Below are positions 20,891 to 29,378 of a stretch of 32,500 nucleotides of DNA, piece after piece (position 1 is the stretch's first letter; each line of letters opens with the position of its first letter). Origin of the DNA: Prorocentrum cordatum (Eukaryota > Sar > Dinophyceae > Prorocentrales > Prorocentraceae); the NCBI GenBank assembly GCA_963575745.1, contig CAUYUJ010014619.1, positions 257,783 through 290,282 on the forward strand, in the 5' to 3' direction. The notes under the pieces were generated by a model. That model was not told the DNA's origin. It searched no databases and saw only the letters and a program-made list of their open reading frames with translations. The translations under genes were made by a program, and so were the position numbers.

Positions 20891-21304
20891 GGAGGGGGGG
20901 AGGAGGAGGAGGAGGAGGAGGAGGAGGAGGAGGAGGAGGAGGAGGAGGAGGAGGAGGAGGAGGAGGAGGAGGAGGAGGAGGAGGAGGAGGAGGAGGAGGA
21001 GGAGGAGGAGGAGGAGGAGGAGGAGGAGGAGGAGGAGGAGGAGGAGGAGGAGGAGGAGGAGAGGAGGAGGAGGAGGAGGGAGAGGAGGAGGAGGAGGAGA
21101 GGAGGAGGAGGAGGGGAGGAGGAGGGAGGAGAGGAGGAGGAGGAGGAGGCGGAGGAGGAGGGAGGGAGGAGGAGAGGAGGAGGAGGGAGGAGGAGGAGGG
21201 AGGAGGAGGAGGAGGAGGAGGAGAGGAGGAGGAGGGAGGAGGAGGAGGAGGAGGAGGAGGAGGAGGAGGAGGAGAGGAGGGGGAGGGGGAGGGAGGAGGA
21301 GGAG
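20891..21304. repeat. (GGA)n tract of about 410 bp
   Basis: Essentially pure purine. It is an uninterrupted GGA triplet run from about 20900 to 21060, then an interrupted GAGGAGGGA pattern to 21304. Poly-Arg, poly-Gly, poly-Ser, poly-Pro and poly-Leu frames here are artefacts. Long mirror-symmetric purine tracts can adopt triplex or G-rich structures (known property). Confidence 0.95.
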
Positions 21305-21486
21305 TGGGCCAGGCCGGCTGCCACGGGCCCGCCGGGCCATCGGAGCCAGAGTGTGCCGCCTGGATTTTTTCGGGTCGCGACGGCCCTGCGGGGCGGTCCT
21401 GGAGGCCCCCCCCCTGCGGATCTGCCTCGAGCCAGGAGGGGGAGACGGGTGGTGGTCTAAAACGACGCGAAGATCGGGACAAAATC

Positions 21487-21617
21487 GGATCGGGATAACT
21501 CGAAATCTCTGAGAATCGGCGGGTTTGGAGGATGTATTGGGCGCCGCGGCCGCTCCAGAGCGTTCCGGAACGCTCTGAGAGCGCTCCGGAACGCTCTGGA
21601 GCGATTTATCCCGATCC
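21487..21617. other. nested inverted repeats around a 53-bp palindrome
   Basis: Outer arms GGATCGGGATAA (21487-21498) and TTATCCCGATCC (21606-21617) are a perfect 12-bp inverted repeat. Inside, 21551-21603 is a 53-bp palindrome with one mismatched pair (21570/21584). It is built from two side-by-side 20-bp palindromes of AGAGCGTTCCGGAACGCTCT type: 21557-21576 is perfect, 21578-21597 has one change. It may be a fold-back element or a structured site; its function is unknown. Confidence 0.85.
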
Positions 21618-22260
21618 TAGCCCTGTTTCATGGTCTGCAGGGGGGCGGACAAGCGTATGCCGGGCAACTGGCGTGGGAAGTGGGTCGGGCCCATGAGGGG
21701 AGGCGCTGCGATGGGTCGGGGGTCGCGAGAAGATGGGCAGGGGGAGGAGGGGTCGGAGATGGACGACGCACGTCGGAGGGAGGCAAAGCGGTGGGGCAGC
21801 CCCGATGTGAAAGAGGACAGGCGCCGTGCACGTGAGAGCTTGCGCACCTCTTCCACGTGCATTTCGGTCTGCCACGACTCCGAGCGCCGAAGGGGCGTGC
21901 CAATGCGGCCGTGCTCAGCGTGGAGTCAAATGAATGAATGGTGCAATCGTCATCTGATCGAAGCCGCCTACGGCGAATCACCGCCGGCCCTTGCCTTCTG
22001 TGAAAAGCGAAAATGTGGCCAACCGTTTGGTTCCAGAGCTGTTATGTTGTCGGGCCAGGTGTTCCCGAGCCGCAGTGGAAACCTTTCGGGGAACACTTGG
22101 AGGAGCATGAAGCGGAGGATCAGGAGAGGTAGGAGGATGATGATCAGCAGGATGAGGAGGAGGATGAAGAGGAGGAGGAAGAGGAGAAGGAGGCCTCCTG
22201 GGAGCCGCTGGAGCCACTTCTTACTACAGCTAGTAGTCGCATCGTTCTCACACGCCATAC
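21618..22260. other. spacer, no supported gene
   Basis: A 293-codon frame spans much of this stretch on the + strand, but its second half is an Arg/Met-rich product of AGGAGGATGA repeats and it has no domain. The minus strand is equally open, so I do not call a gene. Confidence 0.4.
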
Positions 22261-22261
22261 G

Positions 22262-22430
22262 CACGCACCCTCCGGGACGTGCCAGGGCGCGCACCCACTG
22301 GACACGTGTAGTACACGCACCCTCTGGAACGTGCTTCGCACGCACCTATTGGGACACATACCTAATACCACACGCGCACCCTTTGGGACGCGCTCCAGCA
22401 TGCACCTATTGGGCCATGTGTAGCAGTAGT
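22262..22430. repeat. 52-59-bp tandem repeat, three copies
   Basis: CGCACCCT-type starts at about 22264, 22316 and 22375. Each is followed by GGGACGTG or its variant and then CGCACCTATTGGGACA or its variant. Confidence 0.65.
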
Positions 22431-22449
22431 ATTCGTAACATGAGTTGTT

Positions 22450-23700
22450 GGCTCCTTTGGGGCTTCTTGGGGGCCTCCTTGTCCATCGCATGGCGTTTCT
22501 GGCTCGTCTGACGTCGTCGGAAGCCGTTTTGGAAACCATCTTGGACCATCTTGGGGGAACTTGGAGGCCTCTTGGGGCCGTCTTGGAGGTTTCTTGGGCC
22601 GTCATGACGTCATCTTGGTGGCCTTTGGGGCCATATTAGGGCGATCTTGGGGGCCTCTTGGGCCGTCTTGGGATGTCGGGAAGCCGAAAAGAAGCAAGCG
22701 CATGTTTCAAAAAAGAATTACAGAAAACAGAAACAAGTGATTGTCGCCTCTTCGGGCCCTCCTGGAAGGTCATCTCAGAGGCTTCGTGGGCGGACTTGGA
22801 GGCATCTGGGACCCTCTCGGGCCCGTCTTGGAGGCCTTCTTGCATCATCTTGGGCGAATGTGAAGGCCATCTTAGCTGTCTTGGAGGCCATCTCTGGACA
22901 TCTCGTCCGTCTTGGAGGCCATCTTGGAGCCATCTGGAGCAGGAAACACCTTGGGAGCCACCCCGCCCGAAGCCTTCCGGGTGGCCTGCGAGACGGGCCG
23001 AAGCACCAGGGGGAGTTCTTTTGGAAAAGAACCGAAACCAAAGGCGGTAGGGTTTAGCACGCCAGGCACCCCCGTGGCAAGACCACAGGTGGCGGCGGAT
23101 CGAATGGACTTCGGCTCATCCCGCCACCGTGCCTGGGCTGTCTATTGGATGTTCGTTGGTATCTCGTGGGAGGCTTCTTGGAGGCCTCTTGGAGGCAGTT
23201 TGAACGCCTCTTGGGGGCCGTTTGGGGGCCTCTTTTGGGCCTCCTGGGCGCCTCTTGGGGCCTGCTGGGGACCTCTTGGGGCGGAAGGCTCGGATTTTCG
23301 GTTTGTGTTCCCTCTTTTGAGGCCGTCTTGGGGCCCTCTTGGGCTGATTTGGGTGCCCCTTGAGCTGTCTTGGGGTCCTCTTGGGCCGTTTCGGGGCTTT
23401 TTGGAGGCCTCTTGGGGCGGTCTTTGGGGCTTCTAGGGCCGTCCAGGAGCGTTTGGAAGCCGAAAAGGCGCGAACACCCAAACTATTCAAAAACCGAAGG
23501 TCAATGTCTGAGTTGGGCCTCCTGGGGTCCTCTTGGGAGGCCTGTTGGAGGCCTCTTTGACCGTCTTGGAGGCCTCTTAGGGCCATCTGGGGGCCATCTG
23601 GAGCGAATTGAGGCGATCGCTCGGCCGACGCGAGGCCGTCTGGCGCCTTCTTGGAGGCCTCTTGGGGACCCTCTGCGCCCATCCTGGGGCCCCCCTCGAG
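22450..23700. repeat. 11-bp-period GGCCTCTTGGG repeat field
   Basis: Units such as CTTGGAGGCCT, CTTGGGGCCGT and CTTGGAGGTTT follow each other at 11 or 12 bp (clear at 22555-22600 and 23165-23280). The field is interrupted near 22676-22750 and 23452-23520 by related AT-richer inserts that share GGAAGCCGAAAAG. Trp/Gly/Leu-rich frames here repeat with the DNA and I do not call them genes. Confidence 0.8.
23062..23136 (+). other. potential three-way-junction RNA fold
   Basis: CCAGGCAC (23062-23069) pairs with GTGCCTGG (23129-23136). Inside, GGTGGCGG (23088-23095) pairs with CCGCCACC (23121-23128), and GTGG-CAAGA-CCAC forms a small hairpin in the remaining gap. It does not fit tRNA stem lengths. 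It could be structural RNA or chance in GC-rich DNA. Confidence 0.4.
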
Positions 23701-23989
23701 GCAAGGAACGGTCACGCGACAAGACGCGACAGGCTCCAGCACGCGCCAAGCCCCGGAGAAGCCGGGAATTCGGGGCCAGGGTCACCTAAAGGACTCCTCA
23801 GGAGAGAGGGGATTGAGGCTTAAGGGATTAGGCAAGTGACCTGAGGACGCGCCCACTCCGTGCCCAGCTGCACGGTGGCAGTGGCTCACATCATAGACAA
23901 GTTTTTGGGCGACGAGCGGGTTGAGGGCAGAAGTTTAGATGCCGATTTCCATACCATTGTGAATTACGACTTGCATGTCGATAACAATC

Positions 23990-24245
23990 TGACGTGTCTG
24001 CACATGGATGTTCAGGTCGCTTTCCAATTCGATGTGTTTTTCGATCTGCATGCGTATGTACGTTTCGATGTGCATCTCGGGATGCACTTCGATTTGCAAT
24101 CCGATGTTGATTTCGATCTACATGTGATGCACATCTCGATCATTATTTCGAGGTGCATGCCGCTTTGGCTTTTGATTCGCATGCCGATTTGCATCTCGAT
24201 TTCAATTTCGAGTTGGATGTTGATTGCATCTGGAGTTGCATGCCA
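23990..24245. repeat. 12-bp TTCGATNTGCAT minisatellite
   Basis: Units such as TTCGATGTGCAT, TTCGATTTGCAA and TTCGATCTACAT recur at 12 bp or small multiples. The open frame across it (23860-24324) is a run of F-D-L/V-H quartets caused by the repeat; I do not support it as a gene. Confidence 0.75.
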
Positions 24246-24388
24246 TGATAGACGATCGTTTGCATGCTGGTATGAACAACGACGTGCATCATGTTGCGCA
24301 TGTCAATCACAGTTGTCAGAGTGAGGGGGCCGAACGGTCATTCACTGCCCCTGGGTGCGTGGCTGAAGTAGGATTCCGCGATGCGGAT

Positions 24389-24482
24389 TATTGTTGTCGT
24401 TGTTGTTGTTGCTGCTGCTGCTGTGGTTGTTGTTATTGTTGTTGCTGCTATTATTGTTGTTGTTAGTTTGTTGTTGTTGTTG
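24389..24482. repeat. (GTT)n / (GCT)n microsatellite
   Basis: About 94 bp of TTG, CTG and TTA triplets. Confidence 0.85.
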
Positions 24483-24494
24483 CTTGGCGTCGTC

Positions 24495-24718
24495 CCCCCC
24501 GCGACCTGGTCCGCGACCCACCCCGCGACCCACCCCGCGACCCGCCCACGACACACCCGCGACCCACCCGCGACTCATCCCGCGACCCACCCTCGACCCC
24601 CCCGCGACCCACCCGCGACCCATCCGCGAGCCAGCCGCGATCCACCCGCGACCCATTTGCGACCCAGCCGCGACCCACCCGCGACCCACCCGCGACCCAC
24701 CCCACGACCCACCCACAT
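24495..24718. repeat. 11-bp GACCCACCCGC minisatellite, about 20 copies
   Basis: Tandem GACCCACCCGC with single-base variants (GACCCATCCGC, GATCCACCCGC, GACCCAGCCGC), mostly exactly 11 bp long. Confidence 0.9.
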
Positions 24719-24929
24719 TTCTTGAATGAACAATCGACGCCTGCTGCGGGCTCGTTGTGCAATTTGTAAAAACTAGCTGGCTGCGGCGGGCTTCTTCAGA
24801 GCCTCGCAGACTGCAGAGGTCCCCGCCGCTCCCTCACTCTCCGCGACTGCGGGCTGCTAAATGTTTCCATGCCGAGGTTCATTTCGTTTCGCACGTTTAT
24901 TTCACTCTCATGTGGTTCGTGCTTGGCAT

Positions 24930-25050
24930 TGGCCACGGGGCAGCCCCGAAAACCCGCGGGGCAACCACGGGGCAATCGCTTGAGGGCCCCCGGGCAACCC
25001 CCGGGACAAGTACGGGACTATCCGCGGGACAACCCACGGGACAGCCCCGC
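24930..25050. repeat. short CACGGGGCAACC-type repeats
   Basis: Words such as CACGGGGCAGCCCCG, CGCGGGGCAACC, CCCGGGACAAG and CGCGGGACAACCC recur every 12-20 bp. Confidence 0.5.
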
Positions 25051-25861
25051 GATGGCACCGCGAGACGGACGGCAGACCCCTTTGCGCCAGGCCTGGCACT
25101 CCGGCTGCGGCCGACATGTCTTCGCCCCCGCGCGGCCTCGCCTCGCCCGCGCGCGCGGCCCGAGGCCGATGTATCCGTGGGGGCCTCGCGTTTTCGTCCC
25201 CCGGCGTCCGATGGCGAGCCAAGACCCCCTCGAGTCATGAAACGATCACGGCGACGGGTTCTTCGCTATTGTTGGCCTTCGGGAGCCCTTACCGGGCCTC
25301 GGGACCATCAAACAGCGACGCAGGATGAGCAACCGGTCCTGGGGAATGGGTCGAGACGTCTGGGGGTCGACGCTTTGAAACAATCATGACGTCGGTGGTC
25401 CGGGATGGCTCGCGGTTGCGGTGGGCGCTGATCCCAGACGATGACGTTTGCTGCTCGCAGCCCGCGACCAGTGAGCCTCCGCACGCGTCCCGACGACCTC
25501 GTCGGAGATGTCCCCCCCGACGGGTCATCGATATGTCTGAGCAGCGTTGCGCTCCACGCTTTTACGTGTGAGCTCTGGTCGCTCGCCTGCTCAACCAGCA
25601 TCCCGACGAGAATGGGACCCGCTCAGGACATGGAGCCAGCGAGAGGTCATTTCGCCATGCCTCAGTTTCTCACACACGTACATGCACTACGCATATATAC
25701 ATATACAGTTGTAGTTATCAGTATCTCATTTCTCTTTCTCCATTCCACATTGACAGCGTTCATGTTAAACACTACCCTTGTCCTCACCCTCATTCTCACA
25801 CTATTCCTCTGCGTCTTTATCGTATTATTCTTCCTCTGTATGTTCCTCTAATGCGCATCCC
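25051..25861. other. spacer upstream of the kinase gene
   Basis: No domain is seen in any frame. A small perfect dyad, CCGACGA-CC-TCGTCGG, lies near 25488-25503. From 25650 the composition becomes AT- and pyrimidine-richer. Confidence 0.4.
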
Positions 25862-25886
25862 CTTGCTAGCCATTTTGGCCCTGAGA
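25862..25886 (+). other. possible spliced-leader relic
   Basis: TAGCCATTTTGGC at 25867-25879 matches 13 consecutive bases of the dinoflagellate trans-spliced leader; the end CCTGAG resembles its TCAAG. It lies about 430 bp upstream of the kinase ATG and is on the same strand. Leader relics mark cDNA that was reinserted into the genome. A full SL RNA gene is not seen, because no GT donor follows. Confidence 0.45.
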
Positions 25887-25924
25887 CTCTAATATCAAGC
25901 CTCGCCCTTTTTTTTCCGCCTGCG

Positions 25925-26300
25925 GGCGGTCCTCTCCTCTCCTCTCCTCTCTTCTCCTTTCCTCTCCTCTCCTCTCATCCTATCCTCATCTCTCCTCTTC
26001 TCTCTCCTCGCCTCTCCTCCTCTCCTCCTCTCCTGTCACCTCCTCTCCCCTTCTCCTCTCCTGTCACCTCCTCTCCCCTTCTCCTCTCCTCCTCTCTTCT
26101 TCCTCCTCTCTTATTACTTTTAGTATTGCTGTTATTCATCTTCGTCTTCTTCTTGTGTTTATTACTATTTTTCCTCCTCCTCCTCACCTCCTCCTCCTCG
26201 TCCTCCTTGTCCTCCTCCTCCTCCTCCTGCTCCTGCTCCTGCTCCTCCCTCGGCCACGCTCCTCCTCCTTCCCCGCCACCTCACGCCTCCCCCCCGCCCC
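25925..26300. repeat. pyrimidine tract (CTCCT, TCC)n
   Basis: CCTCTCCTCT-type and TCCTCCTCC runs over about 370 bp, directly upstream of the kinase ATG at 26310. It could serve as the tract before a trans-splice acceptor (inference), but no AG lies between it and the ATG. Confidence 0.85.
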
Positions 26301-26309
26301 CCCCACTGC

Positions 26310-27147
26310 ATGCTCGGCCTGGCATCCCTGCTGCCTGCCACGCACCGCAGCGCCAGCAGCCGCGAAGCGCACCCCAGGAGGCCACCAACGGGGCGCGGCT
26401 CGCCCGGCGCCGGCACTCGGCAGGCGGTGCGGGCGGCACTGGACAGGGCGCTCAGTGGCCTGAGCCGCCGCAGCGGCGACAGCGGCGACAGCCACGTGGC
26501 CTGGACGCCGGACACCCCGCGCTCGCGGCGGTGGCAGGCCACCGTCCTCTGCCGAGCCCTGCGGTCTGGGCTGCCGCCGGGCGCGAAGGCGCCCGCGCGG
26601 CCCGCCGCGCTGGCGCTGGAGGGACCTGGCAGCAGCGGGAGCAGCAGCCCCAGCGGTGGCCTGCCGACGCCGCTCGCGGCGCCAGGCGCGAGGGGGGCAC
26701 CTTCGCCGCCGCCCCGCCCCGTGGCGGAGACAACCCCGGTCGCCAGCGAGCTGGAAGACGCCGCCGCCTGCGGTCCACCCCCGCGCATGCGCCGCGACGA
26801 GCGCCGCCGCTCGAGCCTGCTGAGCGTGCCCGAGGTGCCAACGGCCCGGGCGCCCCGGAGCCGCGGGCCCAGCTCGGCGCACCGCCAGCCGCACGGCGTG
26901 GCGAGCAGGCTCCAGGACGACGCCGAGGGGGAGCGCGCGGCCCGGTCTGCCTGCGAGCGCCGCGGCCTCCGCGCGCCGTCGTGGCAGGACGTTGGTGCGC
27001 TGCCGGGCGCCGTGGACGACGGCGCAGAGTGCGCGGGCGGCGGCCGCACGCCCGCGCGGTGGTGCGGCGCGCTCGGCCGCCCCGAGTCGCAGAGGCCGCC
27101 GGTGCCGCCCGCGGCGGCCGTGCAGCCCCGCCTGGGGCGGAAGTACA
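26310..27147 (+). CDS. kinase exon 1, disordered N-terminus
   Basis: The exon has 279 codons plus one base, with a strong preference for G or C at third positions that fades after the proposed donor. The product is rich in Ser, Pro, Arg and Ala with no fold. It holds possible phosphosites for proline-directed kinases (AWTPDTPRSRR) and basic kinases (RRDERRRSSLLSVPE). The ATG at 26310 is the first in this frame after the pyrimidine tract. An upstream exon or a trans-spliced start cannot be excluded. The last codons read RLGRKY plus one base, and the frame continues as S-I-T in exon 2. The long minus-strand frames over this exon reflect its GC content. Confidence 0.6.
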
Positions 27148-27352
27148 GCATCACGCTTAGCTGCTCCGATACGCCCGTTTTGAAACGCAGCACGTGCCGC
27201 GTTCAAAACGCTCGTGTCAACCCGCTGCGCGTTGGCTCGGCAGCCCACGTTTGGGCGAGCGGTTCGCGCCAGGCTTGTGCGTCTTCGGTTCTGAGTGTTG
27301 AGCTGTGTGCCAACACGCCACGGGTTGTGTGTCGCGCATCGGGGCAGCTAAG
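27148..27352 (+). mobile_element. intron 1: introner-like element with TSD and 19-bp TIRs
   Basis: The intron is 205 bp, GC-AG. It begins with GCATCACG (27148-27155) and is followed by GTATCACG (27353-27360), an 8-bp target duplication with one change. Between them, CTTAGCTGCTCCGATACGC (27156-27174) and GCGCATCGGGGCAGCTAAG (27334-27352) are terminal inverted repeats, 17 of 19 matching. The donor GC comes from the first duplication copy and the acceptor AG from the element's last two bases. Removing the intron restores a single target copy and the frame. A second inverted repeat, CGTTTTGAAACGC/GCGTTCAAAACG, lies inside (27176-27210). Confidence 0.8.
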
Positions 27353-27554
27353 GTATCACGGTGGCCGACAGCAGCGCCGGCGGCGCGCTGCCACTGGAGC
27401 TCGGGCGCTCCCGCGAGGTGGAGACCCCGCCGTCCGAGGGCAGCAGTCGCTCGGGCTCCGACCCGCCGTCGCGGGGCGCCGAGGTCGGCGCGGCAGCGCT
27501 CCGGAGGCCTCACCCTCTAGACTCGCCTCCGGCGCGCCCGCCTCTCGGCTCCAG
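27353..27554 (+). CDS. kinase exon 2, disordered linker
   Basis: Enters in phase 1 (a + GT makes Ser) and reads ITVADSSAGGALPLELG and then a Glu/Pro/Ser-rich stretch (ETPPSEGSSRSGSDPPSRG) to SPPARPPLGS, ending with two bases of an Arg codon. Third positions are strongly G/C. No fold is recognised. The 3' end is the least certain part: a GC donor at 27507 is also in phase, but 27555 is preferred because inverted repeats start there. Confidence 0.6.
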
Positions 27555-28114
27555 GCGCTTGCCATGAATCACAGAGCGCGTTCCACCACTCGCAAAGTGC
27601 CTACTCGCAGTAATCATGGCGTTGCCTAGACGTAATAGATCGTGCATCCCCCGCTGCGGATCCAGGCCATTTGCGAGTAGCTACTTTGCGAGTAGTGGAA
27701 CGCGCTTGTCGAAGGTAAGCAGGCCCAGATCTCCGACGATGTTTTTGCTTCCAATTACAAGCGCTTATTTTTTCTTTCTCTTCTTCTTCTTCTTCTTCTT
27801 CCCGACTTTGGCCTCCAGGGGCCGACATCGGGGCCCGTGGCCATCGAAAATGGATCTGCGGCGAAACACTGTCCCCAGGGAACTGGTCGGGGTCTCCCCG
27901 GGGCGCTGATCGGAAAACCGATGCCGTCGGGCGTCTGGGAGCGGGTCCTGTGGGGAAGGGGTGCTGCGGTTTCGCCGCTCTCGGCCTCCCCGGGCCCGGA
28001 CAGGACCCCCATGGGGCTGCTACAGAGAGACTCGGCACGAAAAGCCGGCCCCGGGGGAAGGCCCTGCCAGGACCCGCTTCCCTCACGATATGCCCGCTCC
28101 TTCATGCGGCAAAG
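27555..28114 (+). mobile_element. intron 2: possible introner carrying a fold-back insert
   Basis: 560 bp, GC-AG, phase 2. CTTGCCATGAA (27558-27568) and TTCATGCGGCAAAG (28101-28114) are inverted at the two ends, with 3 bp of gaps. The target duplication is at most GCG/GTG. Inside lies a separate fold-back (27570-27712) and a polypyrimidine tract (27767-27803). This is weaker than introns 1 and 5. Confidence 0.45.
27570..27712. repeat. fold-back element with about 40-bp arms
   Basis: AGCGCGTTCCACCACTCGCA (then AAGTGCCTACTCGCA) is mirrored by TGCGAGTAGCTACTTTGCGA (then GTAGTGGAACGCGCT), with a spacer of about 57 bp. The arms are roughly 85 percent identical by eye. It is MITE-like and nested in intron 2. 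Confidence 0.75.
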
Positions 28115-29060
28115 GTGCGCCGACGGATCCCCCCGGGACTTTGTTCGGAAGCTGCAGCAGAAGCTGGAGCGCGAGGCGCTGCTGCGGGGCCGGGCGTCAG
28201 GCGACGCCTGCGAGCCCCCGCACGCTGACGGGGGCACCCGGGTGGCGACCGCCTGCGCCGAGGGGGACGCCGCGGGCTCCGACTCGGAGAGCCACGCGGT
28301 GGACCTGCTGCTGGGCGTGCTGGCTCCGGACTGCGTGGACGTGCCGCTGCCCTCGCCGGTGATGATGTCGCCGAGGAACTCGTCCTCGGCGCAGACGTCC
28401 CGGGTGGCCTCCCGGAACCGCTCCCGGGACACCTCGCAGAACATCACCCCCGGCCGCTCGCCGCGCGACGCCCAGGCGCACGGGCCCGAGCCCACGGGGC
28501 GGGACAGCCTGACCTTCTCCAGCATGACCTTCTCCCACAGCTCCGCGTCGCCGCCCGCGGCCTCGTCCCGGCCATCCTTCGCCTCATCTCGGCCATCCTT
28601 CGCGGCGTCCCTCATCGGCTCGTCGCGGCCGTCGCTCTGCATGGCCACCATGGCCGCCTGCGGATCCTCGCGCCCGTCGCTGGGCGCCGCAGGCTGCATC
28701 TCCTCGCGCCCGTCGCTGAACGCGGGCGGCGTCTCGACTCGCCCGTCCCTGAACGCGGGGGCGTCGTCGAGGCCGTCGCTGAATGCGAGCGGCAGCTGCT
28801 CCTCGAGGCCCTCCCTCAGCGCCGCGCTGTCGCAGATCGGCTCCGCGAGGCCGTCGTTCAACGCCACCGGCAGCGGCTCGTCTCGGCCGTCCCTCGCCGC
28901 CGCCCTCTCCGCGGCCAGCTCGCCGAGGCCGTCCCTGCTCGGGGCGCAGGGGGAGATGCTCTGCCTGGAGGCGCGGGCAGTTCCCAAGAGAGGTCACCAC
29001 CCGGGGGGTCACCCGCTGCTCCCGAGGATCAAGGCTCCCGGGGGGTCGAGGCCCGAGCAG
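28115..29060 (+). CDS. kinase exon 3, Ser-x-Arg-Pro-Ser repeat region
   Basis: Enters in phase 2 and reads RCADGSPRDFVRKLQQKLER (a short amphipathic helix) and then Asp/Ser-rich sequence. It ends in a repeat array: 11 copies of S-x-R-P-S-[L/F] at residues about 497-625 of the model (28565-28945), spaced 6-15 residues apart. The product is disordered and Ser-rich, a likely target for basic-directed kinases or a docking array (inference). The end is ambiguous. A GC donor at 29061 joins ...RPEQ to DFKAGE; a GT donor at 28993 with acceptor before 29281 also keeps the frame. Codon bias holds to 29060, which favours the former. Confidence 0.7.
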
Positions 29061-29285
29061 GCTTTTGGGCGCTGGGGGTCGTTTCGGGGGGGCTCTGCAG
29101 AGTGTCTCTATAGGGGGGCAAGAAGCAGCATGTAGGTGTAGGGGGTATGCTTCATGCAATGTATGGTTCCTCTAGTTCTGGGGGGGGGGGGGCGTCTCCG
29201 GGCGATCGGATGCGGCCCGATGCTTGCATGGCGCTGTGGTGCATCCTGGCGCCGCCGAGTCGATTCGATTCCACGCCCAGAGGAG
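29061..29285 (+). mobile_element. intron 3: candidate introner, boundaries uncertain
   Basis: 225 bp, GC-AG, phase 0. TGGGCGCTGGGGGTCG near the start and CGATTCCACGCCCA near the end are imperfect inverted repeats. AGCAGGCTTT at the donor resembles AGGAGGACTTC at the acceptor. The alternative is a GT-AG intron at 28993-29280. Confidence 0.4.
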
Positions 29286-29378
29286 GACTTCAAGGCCGGC
29301 GAGACGCTCGGGGCGGGCAGCTACGGCCGCGTGTTCGCGGCCCAGCACCGCCGCACCGGGCAGGTCGTCGCCGTGAAG
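29286..29378 (+). CDS. kinase exon 4, glycine loop and VAVK lysine
   Basis: 31 codons beginning DFKAGETLGAGSYGRVF. They cover kinase subdomains I and II: the ATP-binding glycine loop GAGSYG (model residues about 671-676) and the ATP-anchoring Lys of VAVK (about 693, codon 29376-29378). The exon ends exactly after that Lys. In the genome the next codons are GAC TAG, so the frame closes unless splicing occurs. Confidence 0.85.

Noticed and set aside
20389-21512. Frames of 200-320 codons of Ser, Leu, Pro, Arg or Gly
   Set aside because: All reading frames of the (GGA)n tract are stop-free; composition only.
23062-23136. tRNA gene
   Set aside because: Although 75 nt long, it has no TTCGA-type T-loop, and stem lengths and junctions do not fit a cloverleaf.
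22445-23789. Trp/Gly/Leu-rich frames of up to 208 codons on both strands
   Set aside because: They follow the 11-bp repeat and have no domain.
23860-24324. 154-codon gene with F-D-L/V-H quartets
   Set aside because: The quartets are the 12-bp minisatellite read in one frame, and the sequence after the repeat has no recognisable domain.
25862-25886. Functional spliced-leader RNA gene
   Set aside because: No GT donor directly follows the leader-like sequence, and no Sm-site context was recognised.
26165-27248. Minus-strand frames of 342 and 354 codons opposite kinase exon 1
   Set aside because: GC-rich codon bias on the + strand leaves the complement open; they run across the intron 1 element and show no domain.
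27755-28987. Minus-strand 410-codon frame with DGRDE/DGLAE-like repeats
   Set aside because: Mirror image of the S-x-RPS array of exon 3; the + strand has consistent splice phases leading into the kinase.
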